From assembly GCA_016617855.1 (NCBI GenBank), contig JAECUM010001767.1, positions 1-64,000 of the forward strand: a stretch of DNA of 64,000 nucleotides. Direction: 5' to 3'. Shown here one piece after another: positions 26,521-38,770 of the stretch. Every line of letters starts with the position of its first letter. Within the stretch, counting starts at the first letter, position 1. The notes under the pieces were generated by a model that was not told where the DNA came from, did not search any database, and saw nothing but the letters and a program-made list of their open reading frames with translations. Both the position numbers and the translations under genes were made by a program. The stretch comes from Megalonaias nervosa. Taxonomy: Eukaryota > Mollusca > Bivalvia > Unionida > Unionidae.

Positions 26521-28048
26521 CTATTTGGAAAAATTGTATAAATCATTGGAGCTTCTTGCCATGGCAGATCCCATGCTTTTTAGCTCTGTTGAGCTGTTTG
26601 GTAATGCTAATGTCAGTCACTCAAACCATGTGATTTGTGGTAGTGTGTCAGTGTACCCAAAAAACAAGAAAAAGTATACATAGTATAAACCCTAATTAGA
26701 ACCAAAGAAAAAGACAGAAACAACAGAACTAACCTTTATTATCATCAACAGTATACTATTTTCCAGTAGTTCAACATTTGACTTAATCATCTATGTCTAC
26801 GAAGTGTTATATATTTTCGAGGTTTCACATCTATTAACTGATAAAAAATGGAGAACTCTGTAAATCATAAGAACAGCATAAAATAAGACCTATTGGTATG
26901 ATGCTCTATGTATTTTGTATCAAAGAAAATGTATATTTAAAAATAAAATTGTGGAAATGGAGAAAGAAAATAATGCATGGATAAAACCAAAAATGACAAA
27001 AAAGCAGCTTCATAAAACTACACATTTTCCGTTATATCATTTCAGGAAATATGTGTTTTCTTATTATTTGTTATAAATGACATCTTCTGTCAGTGTATTT
27101 TTTTATAAATTTGAGTTGTCCAGTTCTTACATTAATTTTTTGGAATGAAGGGCAAAAACTTTTGGAAATGTGTTTTCGTAAGTTTTTAAAAGTTACTGTC
27201 CAGTACTATGTTTTGAAAAATGTTGAAGTCACAGACCCCAAAATAGGAGTCCATTTGATGATGCCTTTTTTCCTCTTGTAATGATTCTGAACATTATGAA
27301 TGTATTGATGTGTTACCATTATCACAAAACTCATCAGACACCTAATGTTCATTATTTATAAAACATTTTTGTATTCTAAAATAAAAAATAAAAATCAAAT
27401 ACAGTTGAGAACAGTTGTGATTTTTTTATGTTTACCTACTGTCTGACTTCACATAAATTGTTAATTTTTCTCTGATTACTCAGCAGACAGGTGCTGCATA
27501 CAAAGCATAACAGTTAATATAATATGCCTACAGATCATCTCTATCCTCTAGTTGTGTGACTGTTTTATATTGATTTAAGCAGCAGTCCTATTGTAAGGGA
27601 ATGAAAGCTAATGCATCATCTGTTGGGAATACTTTGCAGAACAATTGTTTGTTTTTTCCATTGTTTATCATTGATATTGCAAAAAACAGAATGCAATAAT
27701 AGCATTTGAATTTGTTACCTAATCAGTTTGCATCCTTTTAAGTTGTTCTAAAATTATCTGCCTTGACAAATTATTGATTCATAGAGTAGGTTATGCCTGT
27801 CTCCAGAAAGTTCTAAAGTTTTCATGGAATTATCTTTAACAAAAACTTGTTCCTTATAAATTTCTCTAATAATGAGTAATTATACCACAATCCATAAAAC
27901 AAGGTCAAAGGAAGGGTATTATTTAGTTAGTCACTATTTTAAATCTAAGGCCTTGTTATTTTTTTAATAAATGCAGAAAATTATGTATCTTTTTTTTGTC
28001 TTTTATTGCTTTCAGATATTTCTTAAGAGCAGCATTAATTGAAATAAA
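26521..28048. other. Non-coding stretch, nothing recognised
   Basis: Very A+T-rich with short frames only. Confidence 0.5.
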
Positions 28049-28296
28049 GCCATATTACTGGAAATGGCAAATGACCATTTTAATGAATTATTTACTCCTT
28101 GACCCATAAAGCCATATTACTGGAAATGGCAAATGACCATTTTAATGAATTATTTACTCCTTGACCCACAAAGCCATATTACTGGAAATGGCAAATGACC
28201 ATTTTAATGAATTATTTACTCCTTGACCCATAAAGCCATATTACTGGAAATGACAAATGACCATTTTAATGAATTATTTACTCCTTGACCCATACG
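28049..28296 (+). repeat. 62-bp tandem repeat, 4 nearly identical copies
   Basis: Units begin GCCATATTACTGG at 28049, 28111, 28173 and 28235, and end CTCCTTGACCCATAAA. Only two or three single-base differences occur (CACAAA for CATAAA, and GACAAATG for GGCAAATG), so the expansion is recent. Confidence 0.97.
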
Positions 28297-28641
28297 CTGC
28301 ATAATGGCACTCAAGCGTGAAAATGTGTGTATGGTCATAGCTCATGCTTGATGATGTTCAAGAATTTTATCCCCTTTGCACAGAAACATTAAACTCATAA
28401 AATACATTTGATGAATATGTTGTAGTGTTTATTCTTCGCTTGGGGAATATAGACAAGTGAGAGGGTTTTTCTTTTACATCTTCAACACAATATGAACTAT
28501 TGTCGTTCTACTTACTCTCTCCTGCACTATGGTTGTTGATATTCCAGAGGACCTCAGAGTGAGCATACCCCAAAGGCCTTTCTAGACTAATGCTGAGTTA
28601 AGTATTATGGTTTAACTAACAACTGCAGACATTTGTCTAAC

Positions 28642-29323
28642 ACTATAGTATTAACATACCATCCCACTTGTTTGTACTCCACCCCACCCCCGATTTTAAA
28701 GACAAGGAATATCAGTAATATAACAAATACACAGAACTTAATCATTTCATTGATGGATTTATAATTTGTAACCTGATTGTCACCAAAGGTTCCCTATCAC
28801 TGTTGAATTATTGGTATTTCAATGCAAACAGAAACTCCCGATGTAAAAAGCTTACAGACTGCTCGCTACCCATATCTGGTTTCAAGGATAGTCTGTTTCA
28901 GTAAAAACGATGTCATATGTGTCCAATATTTGCAGTGTTTAGTTTTAATATTTCTAAAACAGACTGAACAAATAAATAGGAGGAACAATTGTAGACATGT
29001 GTTCAAAGAGATGTAATCCAAAATTTACAGAATTCATGAGATTTTCAAACACAGTGAACCATATCACATCTGTTGCTTGAACACATAGACTGGCTCAAGC
29101 AAATATGGCAACCGTGTGCTAAAGAAACTCCCATTTCATTTGAAAGGCCAACACATTGACAGTGTTTGGGACCCCCTGGCAACAGTTAGGTTAGAAATTA
29201 TAAATCAAAGAATGAAATGACCAAGCTTTGTGCATTTTTTATATCCTTGATGCCTTGTTTTTAAAATCGGTATGGGGTGTGTGTGTGAACAAACAAATGG
29301 GATGGCATGAGAATACTATAGTA
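28642..29323 (+). mobile_element. TIR transposon with about 150-bp arms (family M), copy 1
   Basis: The left arm (28642-28800) and right arm (about 29165-29323) are inverted repeats. They share ACTATAGTATT at the very ends, CCATCCCA, GATTTTAAA and GATTTATAA. The 360-bp interior has no coding capacity. A second, inverted copy spans 46741-49440 inside a TMEM131 intron, and its interior aligns as the reverse complement. Fragments also occur near 9128-9293 and 12243-12425. Confidence 0.87.
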
Positions 29324-29843
29324 TACAAATCAATACGGATAAAACATAAATTCTATAACCAAATTATATCCCTACATCCATATATCCAGTCTATTAACAC
29401 CCCTTAGTAAGATTTAACGAGTATTAGAATTTCCAAAAATGTTATATTTAGTGAGAAATTGCTTGTAAAATTTATCCTTTCTAGGTTAATTGCTTATCCT
29501 AGGAGATGAATGAAAAAATAGGTTACAAAAATGTAAAAAAAACAGGGATGAGCAAGCTTAAAAGAAAGTTTGATCTTAGAAATACAAAAAAAAGTATTAA
29601 AAAATTGGGATGTTGCCATTAGTTTCAAACTCGCAACCATTTGCTTGGCATCCATGACACACAGAAAGACAAATGTGGGTGTTTATGTATAAGATGAGCT
29701 AACTAATTCCAAATTACACTGAACTGCTTAACTCTATTTTGAGTACTTTACACCTACTTAATGAGCTACAAATTTTGTGACAAATAATCTAAATGTTTGA
29801 CAATAAAGGGAAGCTCTCTATCAGTGATTTATTGTAATTCTAC
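29324..29843. other. Non-coding stretch, nothing recognised
   Basis: A+T-rich, no motif. Confidence 0.45.
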
Positions 29844-29855
29844 AAACACACCTTC

Positions 29856-30093
29856 AGGGCCCCAAGTGGCCAAGTGGTCTAAAGCGCTCACCATCACGGA
29901 TCATTGTCATCTCACTTCTGTCTGCGTGGGTTCGGGTCTCAGGTTCAGCCAATGTGGGTATGTGAGAAAGCTTGCCAGTAGCTTCTCATGGGTCAGTGGT
30001 TCTTTCTGGGGTTTTCCTGGGTTCTTCCAAAACCATTTATGCTGGCTGCCATGTATAGCCTATCTTATGCTGAAAAATGGCATTAAACCCGAC

Positions 30094-30131
<38 letters not shown>
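29856..30131 (+). mobile_element. tRNA-derived SINE, family 2, with target duplication
   Basis: The head carries box A (TGGCCAAGTGG) and box B (GGTTCGGGTCT). The spacing between them suits a tRNA-Ser/Leu-type ancestor with a long variable arm. The body ends AAAAATGGCATTAAACCC and is followed by (CAA)n. The direct repeat AAACACACCTTC lies at 29844-29855 and 30132-30143. Confidence 0.93.
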
Positions 30132-30133
<2 letters not shown>

Positions 30134-30399
30134 ACACACCTTCCCTGCCAATAATAGCTTTGTCTCAGTTGTCTGACAGACTGAATGTAACATCCCCCAT
30201 TGGGCTAGTTAGCACCACATTTAACAGGCATTGCCGTTACTATGTACCACTCTTTCATAACCAAACAAGAATTAAGAGAATTCAGAGAACTATACACAAA
30301 TGTATCTTCTCATCTAAAACATAGATAACTAGAATACCACATGAAAAGCAAAATCTCTAGGATCCACCAATCTCCATTCTATTGCCGTTTGTCATCCAG

Positions 30400-31100
30400 T
30401 TGTAGCTGTAAAGTATGCCAATGTACTGCCAGCTGTCAGTCAGATGTATCTGCAGGTTCCACCAATATACTGCCACTCATCTGTTAGTTGAATCCAGAGT
30501 TCATTATTGTACTGCAAGCTGCTATCCCCAAAATCCACCAATGTACTCCATCTGTCGGTCAGTTGTATCTGCAGACTCCGTCAATATACTCCCAGCTTTC
30601 AGGCAGTCGTATCCCCAGACAACACCAGTGTGCTGCCAGCTATCAGTTATTTGTATCCCCAAACACCTCCAATTTACTGCCATTTGTCATTCAGTTGTAT
30701 CCCCAAGCTCCATCAATCTACTGCTAGCTATCAGTTATTTGTATCTTCAAACACCACCAATTTATGCCATTTGTGATTCAGTTGTATCTTCAGACTCCAT
30801 CATTCTATTGCCAGCTATCAGTTTTTTGTATCTTCAAACTCAACCAGTTTACTGCCATTTGTCATTCAGTTGTATCCCCAAGCTCCATCAATCTACTGCC
30901 AGCTATCAGTTATTTGTATCTTCAAACACCACCAATTTATGCCATTTGTCATTCAGTTGTATCTTCAAACTCGATCATTCTATTGCCAGCTATCAGTTAT
31001 TTGTATCTCCAAACTCCACCAATTTACTGCCATTTGACATTCAGTTTTATCTCCAAACTCCATCAATCTACTGCCAGCTATCAGTCATTTGTTGTTTATA
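30400..31100 (+). repeat. 44-bp minisatellite, about 16 copies, alternating variants
   Basis: Two 44-bp variants alternate. One carries CTACTGCCAGCTATCAG and the other TTACTGCCATTTGTCATTC, both followed by TTGTATCTTCAAACTCCA. The sequence happens to lack stops, so three plus frames are open at once, the longest 228 codons (30415-31101). Simultaneous open frames and the repeat period argue against a real protein. Confidence 0.93.
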
Positions 31101-32341
31101 AGAAAAGATTCAAATTTTCTGATATATTTGTCACAAGAACCATGTGATAGCTAATTCTGTGTTTAAGCACTATATATTAATAAATATAGATTGTTACCAT
31201 GCCTGTTGAATGAAACCTGTTTTATTTCTTTTTTAAACATTTTGTTTTTTAACTCTTGTGTTGGTCTGTGCAACTACCTTAAACTTTCAGGTCCTGTCCA
31301 ATGTGAAAACTGAAATGCCATGAATTTATGCCAGAACCTATTGCAATTATACTTGTGTTTTACTCATTGAGAGGTACAGAATTGAAAGTGATCTGAATTG
31401 AGTAAATATTTTCAGATAACAATGCTCGATAACAGTGTTTTTTTAATTACTTACCTGCTGGTGATTATGAAAACAAGTAAACAACATGGTCAGATTGGAT
31501 GATGTTGCTTTTGCTCCCACAATTTGTGTAGAGTTATTGCCCATTTTGTCTTGGAACTTGCTGTAATTGCTGAATCTTGTGAATACAGCTAGGCTACTGA
31601 TTTTCAGTAAATTACGTTATGGTTATCAGCAAATGTGCATATACTGACAAGTCACTTTGCTCTTGTAATATTCATTGAAGTTATTGTTCTTGTGGCTGGA
31701 TCCAGTGTAAAACAGAATCTTTGAGCAAAACTGGTCTTGCAGTTTTGATGGATCATTTTGAACTTGAACATGTCATGGTCATCATCAGAAGATGCACATA
31801 TTGACAGATCTTTGCAATCCTGTTACTTTTGTACAGGTTTTTATTTTTCACTATGGACACATCCCCTCATGGGGAATGGGTGTTACGCAGGGAAGACAAT
31901 GTATGTTTACATGAGCAAATACTCACAATTTTTGTAGTTTCTAAAGATATTAAAACTGAAATCCCCTTCAGTAGTCACATAATTAGTTGAATATCATGTA
32001 GCATTTTTTAGAAAAGTAGATAGTCCCTGGCTGAATTCTAGAATCAGGCATGGAGTCGGAGACCTGCTGTTTAAAGTATTTGTGTTTATGAGTTGGAGGG
32101 GCATCTTCTGACCAGATTTGTTTGGAAAATGGCCATGTATGTCATATTTTGTGAGAATTTTCTTCAAAGAAAAGTTTAAAAGATGATAAAATGGTCCTGG
32201 TTGGATAAAGACTGCCTTTTCCTAGTCTGTTTCTAAATATTAGAAATATTATCCTTGTAATAAAAACAAAAAATTGGATTCTTTTTGATGGTTAAAGTTG
32301 TTGTTTGATGACAATTTAATTAGTGTTGTTCTCTTTTGCAG
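31101..32341 (+). other. Non-coding stretch leading to the first visible TMEM131 exon
   Basis: No exon-like segment was found. The last bases form the polypyrimidine tract and AG acceptor of the exon at 32342. Confidence 0.5.
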
Positions 32342-32407
32342 GAATGGTGAGATATTATTATCCAGTTCAATATTGTTCCATCCAGATATGTTAGATTTTA
32401 AAGAACA
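32342..32407 (+). CDS. TMEM131: TMEM131 exon, first visible
   Basis: TMEM131 is a single-pass membrane protein of the early secretory pathway. In worms and mammals its luminal PapD-like region binds procollagen, and its tail recruits trafficking factors for collagen secretion (family knowledge). This 66-nt exon follows TTCTCTTTTGCAG and ends at a GTAAGT donor (32408). Read with one base carried from the previous exon, it gives NGEILLSSSILFHPDMLDFK plus E and the start of Q. The MLDFKEQ motif continues into PVGMP of the next exon, as in vertebrate TMEM131 (MLDFHEQPVGMP). It ends with two bases of a codon (phase 2). Upstream exons with the signal peptide were not found. TMEM131L is the paralogue alternative in vertebrates. 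Confidence 0.9.
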
Positions 32408-32624
32408 GTAAGTATAAAGGATATTTTTTCATAGATACTGCTGAGAATTCATTTTGTCATGTATCAAATGTATTTGAAGAAATGTATGATGATAAAACTG
32501 ATTATTTCAGAGAGTTGTTTTTTTATTTATTTTTCATGTGCAATAAATAAATAAAATAAATAAAACGTGATGAAATTGGTTATATTAAATTGTAAATCAT
32601 GTTGTCAGTTCAGAAATGGTGTTA

Positions 32625-34276
32625 CAGTAAAAACTGTTATGAGTGACCATGACTATGAGCGACCACCTGTCATTTCCAACCACAGTTGTAATACACGAGT
32701 CGATTTTATTATATAAACACTCTGTTGTGAGTGACCACCTGCAGAACGCGACCAGCGGCCGTGTTGTCTTGGAAAAATTTGCATTTTGACACTGCTATTA
32801 AAGACCGCATCACAAAAATGAGGATATAATCCACCGACCTTTATTTAATCCATGTAACAACGACTGCTCAAACCTATAAAAAAAAACCAATAGGCTGGCT
32901 ACTGGTATCTGCTTATAGGGTGTGATAGTTTCTGTTGTAAACCAGACTAAAGTACATGTAGTTATTCCCTAGTCTGGTTCCCTGCTTTGTATGCTCCTTG
33001 AGTTGTTCTCCGCTATTCATATAGGGGAGAGCAACGCAGTGAGCATACGAAGCAGGGAACCAGACTAATTATTCCTGCACTTAGCCTGCTTCCCAGCTTT
33101 ATCGTAGACCACACATATGAGTAGGACCCAGCATCCCTATGAACGACTGTATTGCGAGAACAAAGACGCCACTGACCTATATGTAATCAATTGTTACAAC
33201 GACTGCTTGATTAGTAATGATTGTTCTGATAAAAAACAAACATAAAAAGAATAATAATTACTTAAAAATAAGGATTGTGGATACCAGTGATAGATGCTAC
33301 AGTCTGTTAAACCAGGCTAATGTACATGTCACAAATTGCTATTGTAGTGCCGAAATTGACGTAGTGATCGCGTAGATTGTTTGTCTTTAGAGTTAATCCA
33401 TAATACCTGGGTGTGAATAAGGTCATTGTCTATTAAACCAGCAAGAGAGAATTGTTTGGGGGATTCAATTGATAGTGTTCAAGACTTGTGATGTTTGTTT
33501 TTTCCACTGATGTTAAGTGATTACATCCCAATCAAAGCTGTCGTCTGTTAAAGTTCGTGTGACAGGGTTACACACTTTGTTTATTGAGTTAATCCCTGTA
33601 TGTCTTGTTTGAATGAAGCCATTCACTTTTGTCTGTGAGTAAATGGTTCTGTTTCTGGATGAGATAATTGTTTCTTTTTATTTCATTAATTGTTAGATAT
33701 GCAATGCACAAGTATAGATTTTTCATATTTTCCCAAAACCTAGTCAAAACCATCTCTAAGTTCGATATTACAGCTGAGCACTAATGATGTTAACACCTAG
33801 AACCTTAGTAACAATGGACGAACCTCCAACTAAATAGAACCAAATTTTAAGGCTGGAGAAAATAATTATTGTAACTGAAAGAAGTGAAAAAGAGCAGACC
33901 ACTCGCAAAAAAGTGGTTTAAATGTCAGTAAAACAAATATAGGTTGTTATAAAGGAAATGGAGTAAATCAGAAATGATTTCATATGCTAATATATGTGAT
34001 CTTCAAATATAAATGTGATTTCATGTTTAATAATAGAAGTATATCTTTATTGTTATATAATTTGGTTTTTAGATGAATGCATACAATATTTTTGCAAGAA
34101 CTATTAATAAAGAATAGAATATATGTACAGTGATTGTGGTTATTTTTCTTTAAATTGTTCTGAAACTGGACCTTGAAAACTGGTCTTTTTGTACAAACCT
34201 GCTATGAGATACCACCTGTCTTGAGAGACCGTTTTTTGTTGGCAGAAGGGGTGGTCTCTCATAACAGATTTAAGTG
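32625..34276 (+). mobile_element. Non-autonomous pogo-like transposon (family C)
   Basis: The left end, CAGTAAAAACTGTTATGAGT, is matched by the inverted right end (reverse complement CACTTAAATCTGTTATGAGA), with GACCA next on both sides. TA flanks both ends (32623-32624 and 34277-34278). It inserted about 215 bp downstream of the first visible TMEM131 exon. No transposase frame is present. A hairpin at 32970-33067 lies inside. Confidence 0.75.
32970..33067. repeat. Imperfect 42-bp inverted repeat (hairpin)
   Basis: Arms 32970-33011 and 33026-33067 pair at 37 of 42 positions around a 14-nt loop. The outer 18 pairs (TAGTCTGGTTCCCTGCTT) are perfect. Related short repeats (AAACCAG(A/G)CTAA(A/T)GTACATGT) lie on either side, at 32940-32960 and 33300-33330. 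Confidence 0.9.
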
Positions 34277-34278
34277 TA

Positions 34279-35009
34279 TTTTGGTTCTTGCCAAAAATAA
34301 TTAATAAATTAATAAATAGAAATGGTGTAAAGTTGGATGGAACACAATTCATGATCGCATAAGTCATGAATGGTCTACTCCTGGCTGTAGTAGTACACTA
34401 CTGGTAATTAGTTACATGCTTTCTCATCAACATCTATACTTATCAGTTCATTGATAAACAAAGAAATACACAGAGAAAATTGAACTCCATAAGAAAATAA
34501 TATTTCTTAAAGCAGTTTTGGAAGTCCTTGAAAGCTTCCATGAAAAGTCTTCAAAAAGTAACTCCAGGGCTGTATGAATGATATTGTCAATGAAGCATAG
34601 TTGAGACATAGGTATTATGTTTATGATGGTGTTGTGATAGTTGATGTTGGCATCAGCAATAAATTTGTGCATTTGACTCAGAATGATTTTGCACACCTGG
34701 GGGCTATTACGGAGACATGGGCAGACCACAGTATGTCCTTTCACACAAATGCACAGAAAAAGCAAATTTGACTTATTTGTAAGCTTATGTTTTCACTCAC
34801 CTTTCTCAAACCATAATATCTTTTTTCTAAGGAGTGAAAAATGGTTTAAAGATAGTATTTTTTAATGTCTTTATGTTGGTGAAATTATATTTTATGACTG
34901 TAGTCACTTTTTGATCATCTAGAGTCCTCTCTGTAGATTCATGTGAACCTGGAAGAAGAGAAGGAAATTATATTCATTTTTAGCACAGTCTCAAGCAAAT
35001 TATTACTCA
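34279..35009. other. TMEM131 intron segment, nothing recognised
   Basis: The last bases (ATTATTACTCA before 35010) match the start of the 29-bp minisatellite unit found at 37346 and 40890 onward. Confidence 0.5.
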
Positions 35010-35716
35010 CAGGGTTCCCATGCTACTGGGAAATCGGGAAAAAGTCTGGAGAAATGATAACTTTTTTCCCAACCATAAAAAGTCCTTGAATTTTGAAAAT
35101 ATTTATGAAAGTCAGGAAAAACCCGGAATTTTTCCGCCACCACTGGATGCCCGAAACAACTACGTAATTGAGTCGTAACTGAACTGATCCTGAGTTAAAT
35201 TTATTGAGTTCTGACCAGAATGGATTGTTTGGGTGCTTGCCATAAACAAATTTGTTGAGTCAATCCAAACATTCAGTGCATTAGATTTGTCTAGTAGATA
35301 TTCTCCACAGATAGCTTTCTTGAACATCTGTATTTTTCCTTACATGGAAGGTATGAAAGCCAGTCTAGCATCAGAAGAGGCCAACATGGTGGCGGCAAAG
35401 CTTAGCTGCTTACCAGATGGCTGTTGTTAAATTCTTTGTTAAATCAAGTCATACCTGCATGTAATCAATATGAAAATTATTTTTTTTTCTCAGAAATTGA
35501 GTATTAAAATCTTTATGTTGCTAATCTGTTGAAAGACAAGATAAACTACGGCATTCATGAAATTTGACCTGGTACTCGGATTTGCATTGCTAGTTGCACG
35601 AGTACACAAATCTCACAACCCACAACCCTCATTTTCAAATGTTGTAGAAAAAAACAAAACATTAAATGAAAGTTGTATACTGGTTGTAATAAGAAGACAA
35701 AAACGAAAGAACACAA

Positions 35717-35720
<4 letters not shown>

Positions 35721-35766
<46 letters not shown>
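35721..35766. repeat. (CT)n microsatellite
   Basis: A 46-bp pure CT run inside the hAT-like element. Confidence 0.97.
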
Positions 35767-35770
<4 letters not shown>

Positions 35771-36850
35771 TTTTTTTCAGTGAGCAACTACTGAAGTTTT
35801 GTTGTATCATGTTGATGTACTCTCTGCTTGATGAATCTGACTGGCCAGATTGCTGCGACAGCGACTGGTTTCTTGTCTTTGTTCTCGAAATAAATATGTT
35901 GAAAATTATATGTTCTTTCAGGGTTTTACAAAATGTATGAGACTTTCATTTAATATAATTGAATTTTTGTACAACAACATTAAAATGGGGTTTGTTGTTG
36001 ATATTACATGACTATTGGACTTCCAATGTAGTTGTCTGATATTTGTGAAGTCATGTGACTAGTAATGCAAATGGCGACTATAAGGTCAGGTTTCATCTAT
36101 GCTTTAGTTTCATCTGGTCTGTCAGCGGATTAAAGACAATGATTATAATACTTGCCATTTCTGAGAAAATAAATCATTTTCCTATCGATTTCATGCAGGT
36201 GTAAGTCGTTATAACATCGTTTAAATTTTCTAGACCCGCTGGTAAGTGACTACCATAGGCCACAAACACGGTGTTGGCAAATTGTAAATTTTCTATATGC
36301 AATTGCTCTGACCCCACACCCCAACCTAAATGTCCAAATCTGAAAAATGGGGTGAAATATTCGGAGGAAACCCAGATTAGAAAATGGACTGCTATTCATT
36401 GTAAGCCGAATTTTTTGTCCAAAATGTTGAATCTCTGAGCTGAACGTTGGTGCGAAACTACTACACAGTGGTATGTAGCTTAAAACATTGGTTTCAGATC
36501 TTAAGTAGAATGCAGGAGAAATGGGAAATTGTTGTCCCTTGTATTATATATATTAAAAAATGCTACTAGTCCCTGTATCAATACAAGTTGATTTTACAGA
36601 AAAGTCACGCCTTGTTTATGCAACAATACAGTATATAATTTTGAAGGTCTTTTGTCAAACTTTAAATCAACCCTTACATATATGTTTTTTAAATGAATAG
36701 TTTTTAATCAAATCGTCTTAAGGAACTTCAGTTGTTTGAAAACGCTTGTTTGGGATTTTATTGGCACAGATAAATTCAGGGTTAAACTTTTTCGTTACAA
36801 GATAAGATTATAATACTTTGCTTTTAATGTTTTTGTTTTTTTTATACACA

Positions 36851-36852
<2 letters not shown>

Positions 36853-36908
<56 letters not shown>

Positions 36909-36933
36909 TATATATATATATATATATATATAT
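36853..36933. repeat. (TA)n microsatellite
   Basis: An AT run with a single interruption (ATAGTATA), inside the hAT-like element. Confidence 0.96.
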
Positions 36934-37834
36934 TAGCTGCGCTATAAAATTCTTCAGAATTAAAGGTTTGAAAGGAAACAAAACTAATTTATGTTCATTA
37001 TGTTGTTTCCACATAGCAACATAAAGCATGGCAGCGAAGTAAAGTTAGCAGTTTTATTCTACACATTGATATGACTTTACATGCCAAATTATAGGAATAT
37101 AGTCAGACTTGTTTTGTGTGATACTTTTTTGGTTTTGTGCATGATCATCTTTTCTGACTTAAATGTTTTGGAGAGTCTTGAAAGTGAAACATCTTTAGAT
37201 TTAAAAATGCATGTTTTATAATCTAAAATGTATTTTAATTCCATTCAGTAATTGTCATATGTGAACCTTGAAAAAATTAATTTCATCCTGGAAAACCCCT
37301 GGAAATGACCTAGAAATTTATCTTTAGAAAATCGTGGGAACCATGTACTCAATGGAGGTTAATAGGCTGACTAATTTTCTGGAGAAGTTAATTTAATTTA
37401 AAGACTTTATTTAAAGAGAGTAAAACAATTAGCTAAGAGCTAATCTACTTTGAGGTCCTCATACAAAGGAATTTATTTATTTTAGCTGCATCTCTGAAGC
37501 CACTGGATATACTGGGTTTGGAAGAAGGAAAGAGAGTGGGCATTTCTAATCTCAACTGGAATACTATTCCAGAGCAAAGTTCCAGAGTATTGGAAACTTT
37601 TTTAAAATAATTCCTTTTTTGGTTTGGGAATTTTATTCTGTTTGGTAGAGATGGATCACAGGTGGGAAGTATTACCAGGTAGCCTATACTGGAATAGTGA
37701 TTGTAAATATTCAGGAGCACTATTATTGGATATCCTGTACATTAATTTGGCTTTTCTCAGATAGATTCGGTCTTTAATAGGTAATATTTTGAACTTTCCA
37801 GCTAAATTTTCCTTGCTTTCTTTCTGTATTGATA

Positions 37835-38104
37835 TTAGCCAAATGCTCTTTTTTGAAGATGTGCCAGCTTTGCTAAGTTTTTATCATTTGAATTAACCCA
37901 TACTGTATTACAGTAGTCTAAATAGGGTTGTATGTAACTGTTATAAAATAGTTTTCTGTGCCTTTCAGGGAGAAAGTTTCTCATCCTACTGAGAAGCCAT
38001 AAACTTGAATTGACTTTTTTACTGATATGTCTGATATGTTCAGCCCATGATAGGTTATTGTCTGCCAAAACACCAAGTAGTCTGTCATGACAGACCATAT
38101 GCAA
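37835..38104 (-). pseudogene. LINE ORF2, C-terminal region
   Basis: It reads LLGVLADNNLSWAEHIRHIS, then LPERHRKLFYNSYIQPYLDY and CNTVW. This is the usual region after the reverse transcriptase in CR1-type LINEs. A frame break separates it from the RT segment just upstream on the minus strand. Confidence 0.85.
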
Positions 38105-38131
38105 ATTTCTATCCTTCCATGTCAGACATAG

Positions 38132-38770
38132 TTAATCACTATCAAGTTTTGTCCTTTTTTGCCGTGTTGAGATAAGTAATATTTTAGTTTTACCAGTATT
38201 TACCACCATGCCATTGCATGTGCACCAGTTGTCCAGTTTGTTTAGGGCATTCTGTAAAGAAATTTCAAGTTCATGCTTTGTGTTTTGGATGTCTGACAAT
38301 GTTGTGTCATCTGCATAGAGATCTGTAGATGATATTGAGTCCCTTAGTACAAGTGGTAGGTCATTAATAAATAAAATAAATAGTAATGGACCTAGAATTG
38401 AGCCTTGTGGTACTCCACATCTAATTGTTCCAGGTTCAGACAGAACATTATTTATATAAGCATGTTGTGTTCTCTCACTTAAGTATGCAGTAAACCATCT
38501 AACTGTGTTTTCATCACATTGGTAGATTTTCAGTTTCTTCAAAAGGATTTCATGATCCACCATGTCAAAAGCTTTCCTGAAATCTGCAAATACAGATCCT
38601 ATTATTCTACCTTGGTTAAGTGCTTGAAGCCATTTCTCAGTTAGGGAGATCAAGGCAGTCTCACATGAATGTTTCTGTCTAAAGCCTGATTGATTAGGGT
38701 GTAACAGCAAGTATTTGGTTAAATATGACATGAATGATTCATGGAAATGTTTTTCAATCAAGTTTGACAA
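38132..38770 (-). pseudogene. LINE reverse transcriptase domain, nearly intact
   Basis: This 212-codon open segment carries the catalytic blocks in order: FADFRKAFD (first Asp), GVPQGSILGPLLFILFIND, and LYADDTTL (the YADD pair), followed by NTGKTKIL. Upstream, HPNQSGFRQKHSCETAL is the typical block 2. The domain core is unbroken here, but flanking frames are disrupted. It copies LINE RNA by target-primed reverse transcription in living relatives; this copy is unlikely to be active because its neighbouring domains are broken. Confidence 0.93.

Larger units (their letters stand above)
35010..37345. mobile_element. hAT-like non-autonomous element inserted in a minisatellite
   Basis: The left end CAGGGTTCCCATG and the inverted right end (reverse complement CATGGTTCCCACG) bound 2.3 kb. 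Subterminal blocks (TCCTTGAA.., GGAAAA.CC) also recur inverted. TACTCA occurs immediately outside both ends (35004-35009 and 37346-37351). The left flank ATTATTACTCA and right flank TACTCAATGGAGGTTAATAG rejoin to one unit of the 29-bp minisatellite, so the insertion point is readable. It contains (CT)n and (TA)n tracts and no transposase. The superfamily is uncertain because the duplication looks like 6 bp rather than 8. Confidence 0.7.

Noticed and set aside
30415..31101. 228-codon plus-strand frame as a protein gene
   Set aside because: It is a translation of a 44-bp minisatellite and the other two plus frames are open as well.
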